Source: Rutidosis leptorrhynchoides (Eukaryota > Streptophyta > Magnoliopsida > Asterales > Asteraceae). Taken from it: a stretch of DNA of 64,000 nucleotides. The notes beneath the pieces were generated by a model that saw only the letters and a program-made list of their open reading frames with translations, had not been told where the DNA came from and searched no databases. Position 1 is the stretch's first letter. Each line of letters opens with the position of its first letter. The stretch covers positions 226,984,501 to 227,048,500 of the forward strand of contig NC_092338.1 in assembly GCF_046630445.1 (NCBI RefSeq). The letters run 5' to 3'. Positions 34,621-47,748 of this stretch are shown one piece after another. Position numbers and translations under genes: made by a program.

Positions 34621-35809
34621 AGTGAAAGTTAAATCCATTAATACAGATGGTGTATCCGCCGCAGTTGAAGAAGATGAGCCAAGTTGGATGACACCGATAG
34701 TGGAATTCTTGAACACTGGTACATTGCCAATAGATTCAACAGAGATAAGAAAGATTAAAATGAAAGCACCGATGTATTTGCTAGACAAAGGCATTCTATA
34801 CAGAAAGTCATTTTTGGGACCTCATTTGCGGTGTCTTAATCCAACTCAAGCAGAGTCAATCATACGGGAAGTGCATGAGGGAATGTGCGCTTTGCACCCA
34901 GGGCACAAAACAGTTGCGTCTAAAATAATGTGGCTCGAATACTATTGGCCGTCAATGTACAGAGATGTCATGGAGGTAAGACGCAAATGTCAGTCGTGTC
35001 AGCTGCACGCACCGGTAAGCAAAGCTCTGCGACACCCAATGATACCAGTCGCATCTCCATGGCCATTCTGTAAATGGGCAATTGATATAGTGGGGCCATT
35101 CCCTACAAGACCAGGAGGGGTAAAGTTTTTGGTCGTGGACATTGATTATTTTACAAAGTGGTAGAATCCAAACCACTGAAAACAATTTCAGGTAAACAAA
35201 TCCGAAATTTTGTATGGGAAAATATCGTCTGTCGGTTTGGAATACCAAATGAAATAGTAAGTGACAATGGTACACAATTTGAAGGTAACCTATTCAGCGA
35301 TTGGTGCCAAGAACTTAATATAAAACAAACATTTACATCAGTCGCGCACCCTCAGGCAAATGGCCAATGTGAAGTAACAAATAGAGATATCGTGCTAGGT
35401 ATGAAAGCAAGACTTGGGTTGTGTCGAAGCGGTTGGATAGATGAGCTACCAAACGTGTTGTGGGCACACTGCACAACCCCAAAGGGTGCAACCAATGAAA
35501 CACCTTTCAGTTTGGTGTACGAGTCCGAGGCAGTAATACCTGTGGAAATAAATGTGCCAACCATGCGCATATTATCCTTCGATGAAAGTAGCAACAGCGA
35601 AGAACTATGTGAAAATCTAAATTTAGTTGAAGAGCGCAGGGAAATGGCGGCCATAAAAGAAGCAATCAACAAGCAAAGAATAGAAAGCTACTATAATAAA
35701 TGCGTACAACCATTATCTTTCCAGCTGGATGATTTGGTGTGGCGAAAGAATGAAGCAAGCAGAGCGGAGGATACGGGTAAGCTTGGACCAAAATGGGAAG
35801 GATCATATA
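34621..35809 (+). pseudogene. Tat-type integrase, broken by one frameshift and truncated
   Basis: 34622-35164 carries the zinc-binding module (H in EVHEGMCALHPGHK, then CQSCQ) and the first catalytic Asp in KWAIDIVGPFP. At 35158-35163 the frame ends in TGG-TAG, where KWVEAKPL is expected, and the next frame continues VESKPLKTISGKQI: a single-base loss. 35158-35814 then has EIVSDNGTQF (second Asp) and QANGQCEVTNRDI (Glu), followed by the C-terminal region up to LGPKWEGSY. It stops where the LTR at 35810 begins. All three catalytic residues are present. Confidence 0.85.
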
Positions 35810-36778
35810 TGTGATGCCCCGTACAAAATCAGTGTGTACGGATCATCAACAACAGGTCTATTACACGGTATAATACTATATGTTGTTTTAAAACAAGTTT
35901 TGCATTCATGAAAAGGTAACGTTTTTACCAACGTCAAATGTTTTACAAAGGCAACATGCTTCTACGAATAGAAAGCAATAACAAAAGTACGTGACACTAA
36001 GATCATTACAAAACCATGGCTCAAAAATAACATAAATAGTGAATGCAAAAATAAAAGTCCATGCTTGAGACATCTCTAACAATGCAGTGGAAGTCTAACA
36101 CAGCGAGTGTATAACAGCGGAAGCAATTTCATCCAAGCACCTGAGAAATAACATGCTTAAAACGTCAACACGAATGTTGGTGAGCTATAGTTTTGTTGTA
36201 AACAATAATGTAATGTAGACCACGAGATTTCGTATTCAAAACAGTATGAAAAAGTATATGCTTAACCGTGGGCACTTGGTAACTAACTTAACGTAAAATA
36301 ATATATCACCCCTAAAAGTACACTTGGCGAGTGCGTTAAAATAGATGAAGTAATAAACACCCGTTAAATGCTAGCACGACTAGCCCGAGTCGGTATGTCA
36401 AAATCTATGGATCCATATCTAAGATTTGCGTTAACCGATTCATAAACAAATGACTAAACGTTACCGAGCTAAGGGGAAAGATTGTGCTGTTATATCACCC
36501 ACACATATATAAAGTTTAAGTACTCGTGTATAGTAAGTAAAACATAAAAAGCGCATGTATTCTCAGTCCCATAAATAGTTAAAGTTAAAAGGGAGCTATA
36601 ACTCACAGTGAATGTACGGTAAAGTCGATATGAAAACGTAAGCAAGTAGTAAGTCGGTCCAAACAAGTAAGTTGGTAGATCCAAAAGGTCCTCAACCTAA
36701 GTCAAAGGGGTACTAAGTCAATAAATCGTCCCATAAAGTTTAAAAGTATGTAGGTAAAGTCCTAAACATCATCATTAT
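35810..36778 (+). repeat. First half of an interrupted LTR (TGTGATGCCCCG family)
   Basis: It begins TGTGATGCCCCGTACAAAATC within the Tat integrase. The start resembles other Ty3 LTR starts of this window (TGTGACGACCC, TGTAGTGACCC). It is interrupted at 36778 by the LARD-like element, whose 5-bp duplication is ATTAT (36774-36778 and 62615-62619); the second half resumes at 62620. No gene. I cannot tell whether it is solo or part of a larger element. Confidence 0.6.
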
Positions 36779-38283
36779 TGAAATGACCCGTCCTAATCCA
36801 TCTGAATGAAGTCCATATCGATTATAAACGATTCACAATAGTAGATTACATCGCGAGGTACTTGACCTCTATATGATACATTTTACAAACATTGCATTCG
36901 TTTTCTTTTTAAAAGACAAACTTTCATTTCATCGAAAGTTGACAGGCATGTATCTCATTTCATAATATATCAAACTATCAACGACTTAATAATAATCTTG
37001 ATGAACTCAATGACTCGAATGCAACGTCTTTTGAAATATGCCATGAATGACTCCAAATAATATCTCTAGAATGAGCTAATGCACAGCGGAAGATTTCTTT
37101 CATACCTGAGAATAAACATGCTTTCAAGTGTCAACCAAAAGGTTGGTGAGTTCATAGGTTTATCATAAAATAATAAAATTCATCATTTTGATAGACCACA
37201 AGATTTAAATGCTGCATGGTACAAATGGGCCCGAATCCTAAACCCAACTGTAATGTACATGCGATATCTTTCAAATACAGTACACTTTTCTCGTGTACGA
37301 AACCATTTTCATAAATCTTAGTAACCGTACACATATCTCGTGTACAAAATATCATACACAAAACCTGTGTATAAAATCATTCTCTCGATACATAACATTC
37401 ACTTTTCTTTCATAGCTTGGCTTGGTAACCGACCTTAACATATAATGCGCATAATAATATCCCCAAAACAAAACATCTCATCTGTATAATAATCATATAA
37501 ACTTCGAAGTACTAAACACTACACCCACTAGCCCTTGCGTCTAGTGAACATTCTGAGTGGGGGTGTTAAACCCGGTAGCTACCTTTAGGATTCGCGTCAA
37601 TTAGGCGTGCACTAATTCTCAAAATTAGTGATGTTCCCTAATTCTTAGGTTACCAAGCAATAATAATCAGAGGAAAAATATTCATATCAATTGTGGCAAT
37701 TATCACGTCCACATAATTCAATGGTGGCAATTATCACGTCCACATAATTCATTCGAGAAATGTTTTACTTGTGTCTATCTCATCAAACATTTAGAAGAGC
37801 ATTTCATGTATTCGCAGTTCAAAATGTATTTCAAAAGTATTTAATAAAGCAGTTGTAAAAGTAGCACATGTATTCTCAGTCCCAAAAAAGTAAAGAGTAA
37901 AAGGGAATCAAATGAACTCACTATACTGTATTTTGTAGTAAAAATACATATGACGACATTAAATAAGTGTAGAGTTTGCCTCGGATCACGAACCTATATC
38001 AAGTATATATATTAACTTATTGTGATATTAATCAACTAAGTTTATATATATATATATATATATTTTTTATAATATATATAGATTAATATCTTTATATATA
38101 GTTATATTAATCCTTATTATTTGTTATAATACTTATATGATATATATTTTAATAAATGTGATATTAATATAAATAATATTTTGTTAGTTAACATATTTAA
38201 AATCTAATATTATTATACTTATGATATATGTAATAAATATATATTTTTATACATATATCTTTTGTTTGTAAAAATAACAATTC

Positions 38284-38590
<307 letters not shown>

Positions 38591-40986
38591 AATTCATACA
38601 TTAAATCTATATAACCCTTATGTGACTGTCTTCTTCTTTTTCCTCAACTAAACTAATCTATTTTTATCATCATCTATCATCTTATCATTATCATAATCAA
38701 AATCATAATCATAAACATTCGGCATCGTCGTCATCATCACTACCATACACCGAATATCATCATCTCTATTATCACTAACATCATAACGATCACGTCATCA
38801 TAATCACATAAAATCATAATCAACCTCTATCTTAACTTTATCATCGATACCATTCGAACTTGTTTATCATTAACTATTTATCGTCATCTTTATTGATCCT
38901 AAACACCATCATAACCATCATCAACGTCTACATCATTATCAAAACATTATTCTTTGTGTCATTAACACTTCACGATCATTATCATCATTCAATCATGTGA
39001 CACCATTAGCATCTATATCTTCACTGATCGTGTACTTTTTAATATAGGTTTCACGTTGGATTACATTTTATTTTATACCGGAACAACCAAAAAGGAGAAG
39101 ACTGAACCGTAAATGGATAATTTAAGTGTAGTTTGTCGGCTTCTTTTTCTGATTGGGCTTATCTTGAATGTAAAAGTGGCTGATCGAAAGCAAAAAAAAA
39201 AATAACACGTGACCCCTTAACAATCTAAACTGCATTTTGTTATGTGCTGTCATTATCTTCAACAGCAACAAGTAATTCGAAAACCCACTAGAGTTTGTAA
39301 TCTAATGCTTTCTTTATAATAATCAACATGTGAGGTTATCGATTGCTGTGGATTGTAGCAAAGGTAAGGCATGGAAATAATTTAAATCAAATGGGTTGTC
39401 ACATGGTAAATGGTCTGCCATGAATGTCTACTTTTGGTTCCACTAATAATTGATCAATCACTTTATCATTGATAAAATGGAGAGTTGAAACAGAACTGCA
39501 GCAGGTTCACGAAAAAAAATAAGAGAGAGAATAGAGAGAGAAAAAGTTACGGGTCATGGTGATGATGCTCGATAGTGGTGGTGTTTTGGGTTCACATAGA
39601 AAATAGAAGAAGAAACACAAAAAGTTGCAGCGGTTTTCTTGTTGCTATGGCGGCCAAGCATGATAGAGGGTGGTTTCGTTCGAAGTTTATGATCATATAA
39701 CAGCAGTTCTCGAAATAAGATGATAGTAATAATGGTGGTTATGGTAGTTATCATGGTGATTTCGGTGTTGGGCAAAATCAGAAACAAGTTGAGGAGTTTA
39801 TAGTGATTCACGATGATTCAAAGCTAAGAAAACAAAGTGCAGTAGTAGCAATAAGTGTCGAGTGAATTGAGGTTGCACGAGATGGTTTGAGTGTGTGATG
39901 GTTCATGGCTCTAAATGAAAAGAAGAGAATATATTAAATCGATTGTGGCACTCAGCGGTTAAGCGAATAGTTTATAGTAGTGAGGTAGTAATGGTTGTTA
40001 ATGGTAGTTCATGAGGAAAAGAAGGAGAGAGAGTGAAGATAATGGTGTGATTGAAGGTTTGATAATGTAACGTCGACTGTTATCAATTAACATTGAATGT
40101 GATCGCTTATAATATGAATTGAGGTTGAGAGAATGATTCCCACATGAAGATAAAACAAAGAGCAAAAGAAATAAACAGATAAAGATTTTAATTGTTTCGT
40201 ACAAATTAGAGACTTTTTTGTCCAATAAATTTAATTTTTTTTTGTATAGGTGATCAACTCGTCTGGTAACCAGGATTGATATAGATAACAAAATTGAAAA
40301 AGTTGATTAAGATAGGGAACTGAATCCATGATAATATATTAGTGTTTATTCTTGTATAAATATTTGTATATATGTATTAAATACAATATTTATATATCTG
40401 ATTAAATATCTATTTATATAAGTGTATTTTATACATATGTATTTATATATCTGTTAATATAATATGTATATATTTATATCTGTGTTTATAAAGTATATAA
40501 TCAATATTTATACTGATTAATAAAAAAAATTGTAATTATAATACTTATTATTAAATATAGAAGTAGAATTACTAATAATAATATTAAATATAGAAATACT
40601 TATAATAATAATAAAAGTAAAAATATAATGATATTAGTAATAATAATATAACAAATCAATTGTTTCAAATTAAATTAATAATACTGATATTAATAATATT
40701 TATGAGAGTAATAATATTAACATAATAATTATGTTTTAACTTGAGTAATATATTAATTATGTAATATTTAATAATCATATACTAATTTTTATTGAATGTT
40801 TATTATTTATAAATTTTATATTTATTACAATATACATATAATAATAATTATATATAGAAATCATATATGTTTATATATGATTTATTTTAAAATACACATA
40901 ATTATTTTATATCTTATTTTTACATATTTCATTTTTATGTTTAAGTTATATTTTATAATTTCAAATTACTATATATACCTACATTC

Positions 40987-40989
<3 letters not shown>

Positions 40990-41062
<73 letters not shown>
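40990..41062. repeat. (TA)n microsatellite
   Basis: About 72 bp of uninterrupted TA in the LTR; counterpart at 62372-62431. Confidence 0.95.
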
Positions 41063-41067
<5 letters not shown>

Positions 41068-41238
41068 TTTTATTTACAATTCAATTGTTCGTGAATCGTC
41101 GGAAATAGTCAAAGGTTAAATGAATACATGAATACAGTTCAAAGTTTTTGAGATTTCAACATTACAGACTTTGCTTATCGTATCGAAATCAGTTAAAGAT
41201 TAAGTTTAAATTTGGTCGAAAATTTCCGGGTCGTCACA

Positions 41239-42460
41239 GTACCTACCCGTTAAAGAAATTTCGTCCGGAAATTTGAGTGAGGTCGTCATAGTTAACCATA
41301 AAAATACTTTCATGATGAATATGAGCTGATAAATAGAGTTTTATTACTATAGAGTAATATAGATTAAACAATTCGGTTACTTGAAGCGTATGAGTGAAGC
41401 TATCACACAATAGTGAAATGAGAGATTAAAGATTTGTCTTATCTTCTGATGTCGTCTTGGTTGCTCTGTCGGATATTTCACTATATATCCACCCTCTTCG
41501 TTTCATTTATATTTTGAAGTTCCATCCCTTTTGTTTTCCTCTTCCCGACTTTAAGTCAAGCGAATAATGATCCAGAATTCATAGATATGAATTTCGAAAT
41601 GAACATAGTTAATGTTCCAAGAAAAAGATGGCAATAGCACGATCTTGATTCGTCAAATTACCAGAATTCAAAAGAAAGATAGAACTATCAAGAAAATATG
41701 TTCTTGATATGTTTAGAGATTAGGTAGAATGTAAGAGTCGTGTAACATGGCACCTGATGACGGTATGGTCTGTGAATCATCACGTTCCATTAGAAACTCA
41801 ACATGACTTACTGTAATATAATCACGTTAATCAAGTGTCATTATATTATACTAACTCATGCATCAATTTCCAACACTACTTCAAAATCATTCATAATTCA
41901 AACTCAAATTTTAAAGAAATTTAGAAACTAAAGTAGTTTCCTTTATGATGTAATGTAGATAGCACGAAGAGATAATTAATTTCGAACGAGAATATTTATG
42001 AAAATATCTTCAGAAATATCGAAGATATTTATGATGATATGTTGGAATTTCTAAGTTCGATGGTTGATGAAGAAAGATTTTTCCGTAGGGTTTTAACATA
42101 AGTACGGAGCAAGATATTTGTTGAAGGTTTCATTCGATCCAGAATTACCTAGATTCTTTGAATATATGGTATGGTACTTGTATTTGGCTTTGGTCTCCTT
42201 CGTGGTTTGCTCAATCTGTTTTTCAGTACCAAATTTTCTATCGAGCGTTCCTAACACTCCCTTCTTTATCATCAAACTTTTGGCCGTTTAGACCATATAC
42301 AATTTTTATGTTTCCTTTGCATTTAATGCTATGATATCTGAATCATCGGTTATAAATCCGAGGTGGTTTCAGGAGGATTATGTTTTTAGATGATTAAACG
42401 CTGATGGTAATAAGATGGAATATAAAAGGTTTTCTAGTAACAATAAAAGAGCACGCATAT
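41239..42460 (-). other. 3' internal part of the LARD-like element, with polypurine/PPT block
   Basis: On the minus strand it ends with GGACGAAATTTCTTTAACGG and GTAGGTAC directly before the LTR start (41238). The same AAATTTCxGGACGAAATTT...AACGGGTAGGTAC block precedes the chromovirus 3' LTR at 52676-52710. A 60-codon minus-strand frame (42093-42275) is basic and without a motif. No pol remains. The chromovirus is inserted at 42460, where CATAT (42456-42460) is the target duplication. Confidence 0.75.
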
Positions 42461-45400
42461 TGTAGTGACCCGAACTTTTCCATGTTTATATATATATTAA
42501 ATGAAATTGTTATTTACATGATTAAGTGTTTCCAACATGTTAAGCAATCAAACTTGTTAAGACTTGATTAATTGAAGTAGGTTTCATATAGACAATTGAC
42601 CACCCAAGTTGACCGGTGATTCGCGAACGTTAAAACTTGTAAAAACTATACGATGACTTATATATGGTTATATATATAGTTAAAATGATTTTATTATAAG
42701 TATGTATCTCATTAGGTATTTTAACAATGAGTTATATACATAAAAATGAGACTATTAATTTAAGAAACTCGAAAACGATATATATAACGATTATCGTTAT
42801 ACCAACGTCTTACTAGGTACATATGAATCATATTAATATATTGATACACTTGGTTAATTATGTTAAATGATAAGTAAATATATTATTAAGTGTATTAACA
42901 ATGAAATACATATGTAAAAATAAGACTACTAACTTAATGATTTCGAAACGAGACATATATGTAATGATTATCGTTGTAACGACATTTAACTGTATATATA
43001 TCATACTAAGATATATTATATATCATAATATCATGATAATATAACAATTTAACATCTCATTTGTTATAATAAATAATGGGTTAACAACATTCAACAAGAT
43101 CGTTAACCTAAAGGTTTCAAAACAACATTTACATGTAACGACTAACAATGACTTAACGACTCAGTTAAAATGTATATACATGTAGTGTTTTAATATGTAT
43201 TCATACACTTTTGAAAGACTTCAATCCACTTATCAAAATGCTTCTACTTAACAAAAATGCTTACAATTACATTCTCGTTCAGTTTCATCAACAATTCTAC
43301 TCGTATGCACCCGTATTCGTACTCGTACAATACACATCTTTTAGATGTATGTACTATTGGTATATACAGTCCAATGATCAGCTCTTAGCAGCCCATGTGG
43401 GTCACCTAACACATGTGGGAACCATCATTTGGCAACTAGCATGAAATATCTCATAAAATTACAAAAATATGAGTAATCATTCATGACTTATTTACATGAA
43501 AACAAAATTACATATCCTTTATATCTAATCCATACACCAACGACCAAAAACACCTACAAACACTTTCATTCTTCAATTTTATTCATCTAATTGATCTCTC
43601 TCAAGTTCTATCTTCAAGTTCTAAGTGTTCTTCATAAATTCCAAAAGTTCTAGTTTCATAAAATCAAGAATACTTTCAAGTTTGCTAGCTCACTTCCAAT
43701 CTTGTAAGGTGATCATCCAACCTCAAGAAATCTTTGTTTCTTACAGTAGGTTATCATTCTAATACAAGGTAATAATCATATTCAAACTTTGGTTCAATTT
43801 CTATAACTATAACAATCTTATTTCAAGTGATGATCTTACTTGAACTTGTTTTCGTGTCATGATTCTGCTTCAAGAACTTCGAGCCATCCAAGGATCCGTT
43901 GAAGCTAGATCCATTTTCTCTTTTCCAGTAGGTTTATCCAAGGAACTTAAGATAGTAATGATTTTCATAACATCATTCGATTCATACATAAAAAGCTATC
44001 ATATTCGAAGTGGTAAACTTGTAATCACTAGAACATAGTTTAGTTAATTCTAAACTTGTTCGCAAATAAAAGTTAATCCTTCTAACTTGACTTTTAAAAT
44101 CAACTAAACACATGTTCTATATCTATGTGATATGCTAACTTAATGATTTAAAACCTGGAAACACGAAAAACACCGTAAAACCTGATTTATGCCGTCGTAG
44201 TAACACCGCGGGCTGTTTTGGGTTAGTTAATTAAAAACTATGATAAACTTTGATTTAAAAGTTTTTATTCTGGGAAAATGATTTTTATTATGAACATGAA
44301 ACTATATCCAAAAATTATGGTTAAACTCAAAGTGGAAGTATGTTTTCTAAAATGGTCATCTAGACGTCGTTCTTTCGACTGAAATGACTACCTTTATAAA
44401 AATGACTTGTAACTTATTTTTCTGACTATAAACTGATACTTTTTCTGTTTAGATTCATAAAATAGAGTTCAATATGAAACCATAGCAATTTGATTCACTC
44501 AAAACGGATTTAAAATGAAGAAGTTATGGGTAAAACAAGATTGGATAATTTTTCTCATTTTAGTTACGTGAAAATTGGTAACAAATCTATTCCAACCATG
44601 ACTTAATCAACTTGTATTGTATATTATGTAATCTTGAGATACCATAGACACGTATACAATGTTTCGACCTATCATGTCGACACATCTATATATATTTCGG
44701 AACAACCATAGACACTCTATATGTGAATGTTGGAGTTAGCTATACAGGGTTGAGGTTGATTCCAAAATATATATAGTTTGAGTTGTGATCAATACTGAGA
44801 TACGTATACACTGGGTCGTGGATTGATTCAAGATAATATTTATCGATTTATTTCTGTACATCTAACTGTGGACAACTAGTTGTAGGTTACTAACGAGGAC
44901 AGCTGACTTAATAAACTTAAAACATCAAAATATATTAAAAGTGTTGTAAATATATTTTGAACATACTTTGATATATATGTATATATTGTTATAGGTTCGT
45001 GAATCAACCAGTGGCCAAGTCTTACTTCCCGACGAAGTAAAAATCTGTGAAAGTGAGTTATAGTCCCACTTTTAAAATCTAATATTTTTGGGATGAGAAT
45101 ACATGCAGGTTTTATAAATGATTTACAAAATAGACACAAGTACGTGAAACTACATTCTATGGTTGAATTATCGAAATCGAATATGCCCCTTTTTATTAAG
45201 TCTGGTAATCTAAGAATTAGGGAACAGACACCCTAATTGATGCGAATCCTAAAGATAGATCTATTGGGCCTAACAAACCCCATCCAAAGTACCGGATGCT
45301 TTAGTACTTCAAAATTTATATCATATCCGAAGGGTGTCCCGGAATGATGGGGATATTCTTATATATGCATCTTATTAATGTCGGTTACCAGGTGTTCACC

Positions 45401-45885
45401 ATATGAATGATTTTTATCTCTATGTATGGGATGTGTATTGAAATATGAAATCTTGTGGTCTATTATTATGATTTGATATATATAGGTTAAACCTATAACT
45501 CACCAACATTTTTGTTGACGGTTTAAGCATGTTTATTCTCAGGTGATTATTAAGAGCTTCCGCTGTCGCATACTTAAATAAGGAAGAGATTTGGAGTCCA
45601 TGCTTGTATGATATTGTGTAAAAACTGCATTCAAGAAACTTATTTCGTTGTAACATATTTGTATTGTAAACCATTGTGTAATGGTCGTTTGTAAACATGA
45701 TATTTTAGATTATCATTATTTGATAATCTACGTAAAGATTTTTAAACCTTTATTGATGAAATAAAGGTTATGGTTTGTTTTAAAATGAATGCAGTCTTTG
45801 AAAAACGTCTCATATAGAGGTCAAAACCTCGCAACGAAATCAATTAATATGGAACGTTTTTAATCAGTAAGAACGGGACATTTCA
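42461..45885 (+). repeat. 5' LTR of the Tekay-like chromovirus
   Basis: 3,425 bp, bounded by the CATAT duplication on the left and primer site on the right. Matches 52711-56126 and the solo LTR 20753-24031. No gene: the short minus-strand frames near 44876-45139 recur in every LTR copy but show no protein motif. Confidence 0.95.
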
Positions 45886-46135
45886 GTTGGCATCAGAGCA
45901 GGTATAACGCCGTCCATGTGTGGCGGGTAAGTCGTAAAGGAGGTTCGCACAGTGTTACCTGTGACGAAGCATTGGCTCTTACTCCTTGCGATCCCTTACG
46001 AGGGTTGGCAGTAGCCGAGAGGCAGGCCCTAAAATCAGTATCTGAGGTACACTCAGTGGTCACCAGGCGGTTAGCTGGGAAGGCACTGGGTGGGACGGTG
46101 GTTGTCCCCAACTGTATTTCAGTTGGTATCCGAGC
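45886..46135 (+). other. Duplicated primer-binding site flanking a 236-bp GC-rich segment
   Basis: GTTGGCATCAGAGC at 45886-45899 follows the LTR end ATTTCA. A second ATTTCA-GTTGGTATCCGAGC is at 46116-46135. Sequence after the second copy (TTGGTCTTAGAGAACCAG) matches the leader of the LARD-like element (PBS then GGTGGTCTTAGCGAACCAG). The 236 bp between are clearly more GC-rich than the surroundings. The open frame through it (45918-46199) has no motif. Confidence 0.8.
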
Positions 46136-46330
46136 GTTGGTCTTAGAGAACCAGAATTTTGCATTAGTGTGTCTTATCGAGTTTGTTAGGATGCATTAGT
46201 GAGTCTGGACTTCGACCGTGTTTACTTGAAAAATGATTGCTTAACAAATTTTGTTGGAAACTATATATTTTTAACATGTGAATATTATGTGATATATTAA
46301 TCTCTTAACGCGTTTGATATTATGTGATAG
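46136..46330 (+). other. Leader of the chromovirus
   Basis: Noncoding. GCATTAGTGTGTCTTA and GTCTGGACTTCGACCGTGT match the LARD-like leader at 58040-58120 (minus), which supports a shared packaging or priming region. Confidence 0.7.
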
Positions 46331-46927
46331 ATGTCTACCTCTAGAACAAGTCCCATTGACTCACCTAATAATAATGAAGAGTCAAATGTAAATTGGAATG
46401 ATTCGTGGACTGATTCATAAGTTCCCGAAGAGGAACCGAAAGAAGAGTCGGAACCGGAAGAAGAATCGGAACCGGATGAAGAAATAGAACCGGTGGGGGA
46501 AATAATAAAACGGTTAAGTAAAAGAAAATCCTCAACCAACCGACCAAGGTTAATTATGGTCAATGGTGTTTCCGCCAAGGAAGCAAAATATTGGGAGGAT
46601 TACCAATTCTCCGATGAATCGGATTCCGACGAGAATTCCGGTGATGTTATAGAAATTACCCCAACTGAATTTAAAAAGGCAAAAGAAAATAATAAGAGAA
46701 AGGGCATAAAAATAGAGAAATCTAATTCCAACCCCGATGAACTTTATATGTATCGTCAACCCCGGAAGTCCTTAAGTTGTAACAATGACCCGGGAACCTC
46801 TAAACCACCAGGTTTTTCTAAACCAATGTGGAAAATGACGGCTCGTATTAGGGGAACATCATATATCCCTAGAAACTTGGCAAAATGAACCAAAACTGAA
46901 GAAGAAGAAACCAGCGAGTCAGAATAA
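46331..46927 (+). pseudogene. Accessory ORF 1 of the chromovirus, acidic protein of unknown function
   Basis: ATG at 46331 opens a frame of 198 codons with TAA at 46418-46420 and TGA at 46886-46888, ending at TAA 46925-46927. The N-terminal third is very acidic, with SEPEEESEPDEE. The middle is charged: KRLSKRKSS, then YWEDYQFSDESDSDENSGD and a Lys-rich stretch. The C-terminal third (PPGFSKPMWKMTARIRGTSY) is basic and aromatic. No domain is recognised. An ORF at the same place in the LARD-like element (57258-57762, minus) also starts with Ser/Asp/Glu-rich sequence, but similarity is only compositional. It may bind Gag or RNA; that is speculation. Confidence 0.6.
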
Positions 46928-47040
46928 GATAGTTGTATTCGTGTGGTGTAATATATGTAATATAGTGTGCTTATGCTTTATGATATATGTAAAAATTGTT
47001 TGTATTAATAAGTATTTTTTTTATGAATCTAACTCTTGTC

Positions 47041-47050
47041 TATTTTACAG
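47041..47050 (+). promoter_or_regulatory. Candidate 3' splice site before the F-box ORF
   Basis: CTTGTCTATTTTACAG ends at 47050, 14 bp before the F-box ATG. The pyrimidine run and ACAG fit a plant acceptor. A similar acceptor precedes the Sirevirus accessory ORF (6910). A spliced subgenomic RNA would put this ORF first. Confidence 0.4.
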
Positions 47051-47064
47051 TATAAAAACACAAA

Positions 47065-47748
47065 ATGGATAGACAACCCAATATTTTAAGAGACCTACCC
47101 GGAGACATGATTGATGAAATCTTGTCTAGAGTCGGTCAGAATTCTTCGACACAACTATTTAAGGCGAGATCAGTTTGTAAGACCTTCGAAGAACGTTCCA
47201 AGAATGCCTTGGTTTATAAAAGGCTTTCGTTCGAAAGATGGGGGATATCACATTGGGAAATCCATAAGTTACGATGTGTTTACTTTGACGCATATGTTGC
47301 GGGGAACCCAAATGCTATTTTACGCAATGGGTTAAGAAATTATTTTGACTCAATGTATCCGAATATAGTACTTCTTGATTTAGAAAAAGCGGCTAACATG
47401 CAACATAAATAAGCATGCTATGCTTACGGGTTAGTAATGTTCGCTTTTCACCAAAGTGAGAAAAAGAACATCGGGCTACAACTATTAAACAAAATGTTCC
47501 CACAAGTGACAGAGTCGGTAATTGGGGTAAGAAATGAGGTTTTTAGATTGTTACGGGACTATTGGACATTACGTAACCCTCGTCCCTTTGACGACGTTAC
47601 AACACGATGTCTTATCAACGGCCATAACGGTTATGTTCCATAAGACCAAGGATGGGAAGTAATCCTAGTAAAACCAGAATGCATGACTTGTTTCTGGACG
47701 TATGAATTACGTGTCTTTATTGCCTTTGCTGAACAACTTGTGTACTAG
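47065..47748 (+). pseudogene. F-box protein (At1g67623/At2g35280-like) carried by the chromovirus
   Basis: ATG at 47065 starts a 227-codon frame. Residues 7-50 form an F-box: LRDLPGDMIDEILSRVG, then LFKARSVCKTFEE. Residues about 70-110 (NPNAILRNGLRNYFDSM, LEKAANMQHK) and 118-135 (ACYAYGLVMFAF) resemble the Sel1/TPR-like repeats found after the F-box in the At1g67623/At2g35280-type family. The C-terminus has ECMTCFWTYELRVF. In-frame TAA codons at 47410-47412 and 47641-47643 break it; the frame resumes after each and ends at TAG 47746-47748. An F-box joins a target to the SKP1-cullin-1 ubiquitin ligase. It is on the element's sense strand, between accessory ORF 1 and Gag. The family placement is from memory. 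Confidence 0.72.

Larger units (their letters stand above)
33971..35809 (+). mobile_element. Fragment of a Tat/Retand-type Ty3 element (RNase H to integrase)
   Basis: Contains the end of the first RNase H, an extra archaeal-type RNase H domain, the integrase zinc-binding domain and most of the integrase core on the plus strand. The tandem RNase H arrangement is the published mark of the Tat lineage. The left end joins a foreign LTR at about 33970. The right end is cut by an LTR insertion at 35810. Confidence 0.75.

Noticed and set aside
45918..46199. 93-codon frame through the GC-rich leader insert
   Set aside because: It crosses the second primer site and has no motif; high GC lowers stop frequency by chance.
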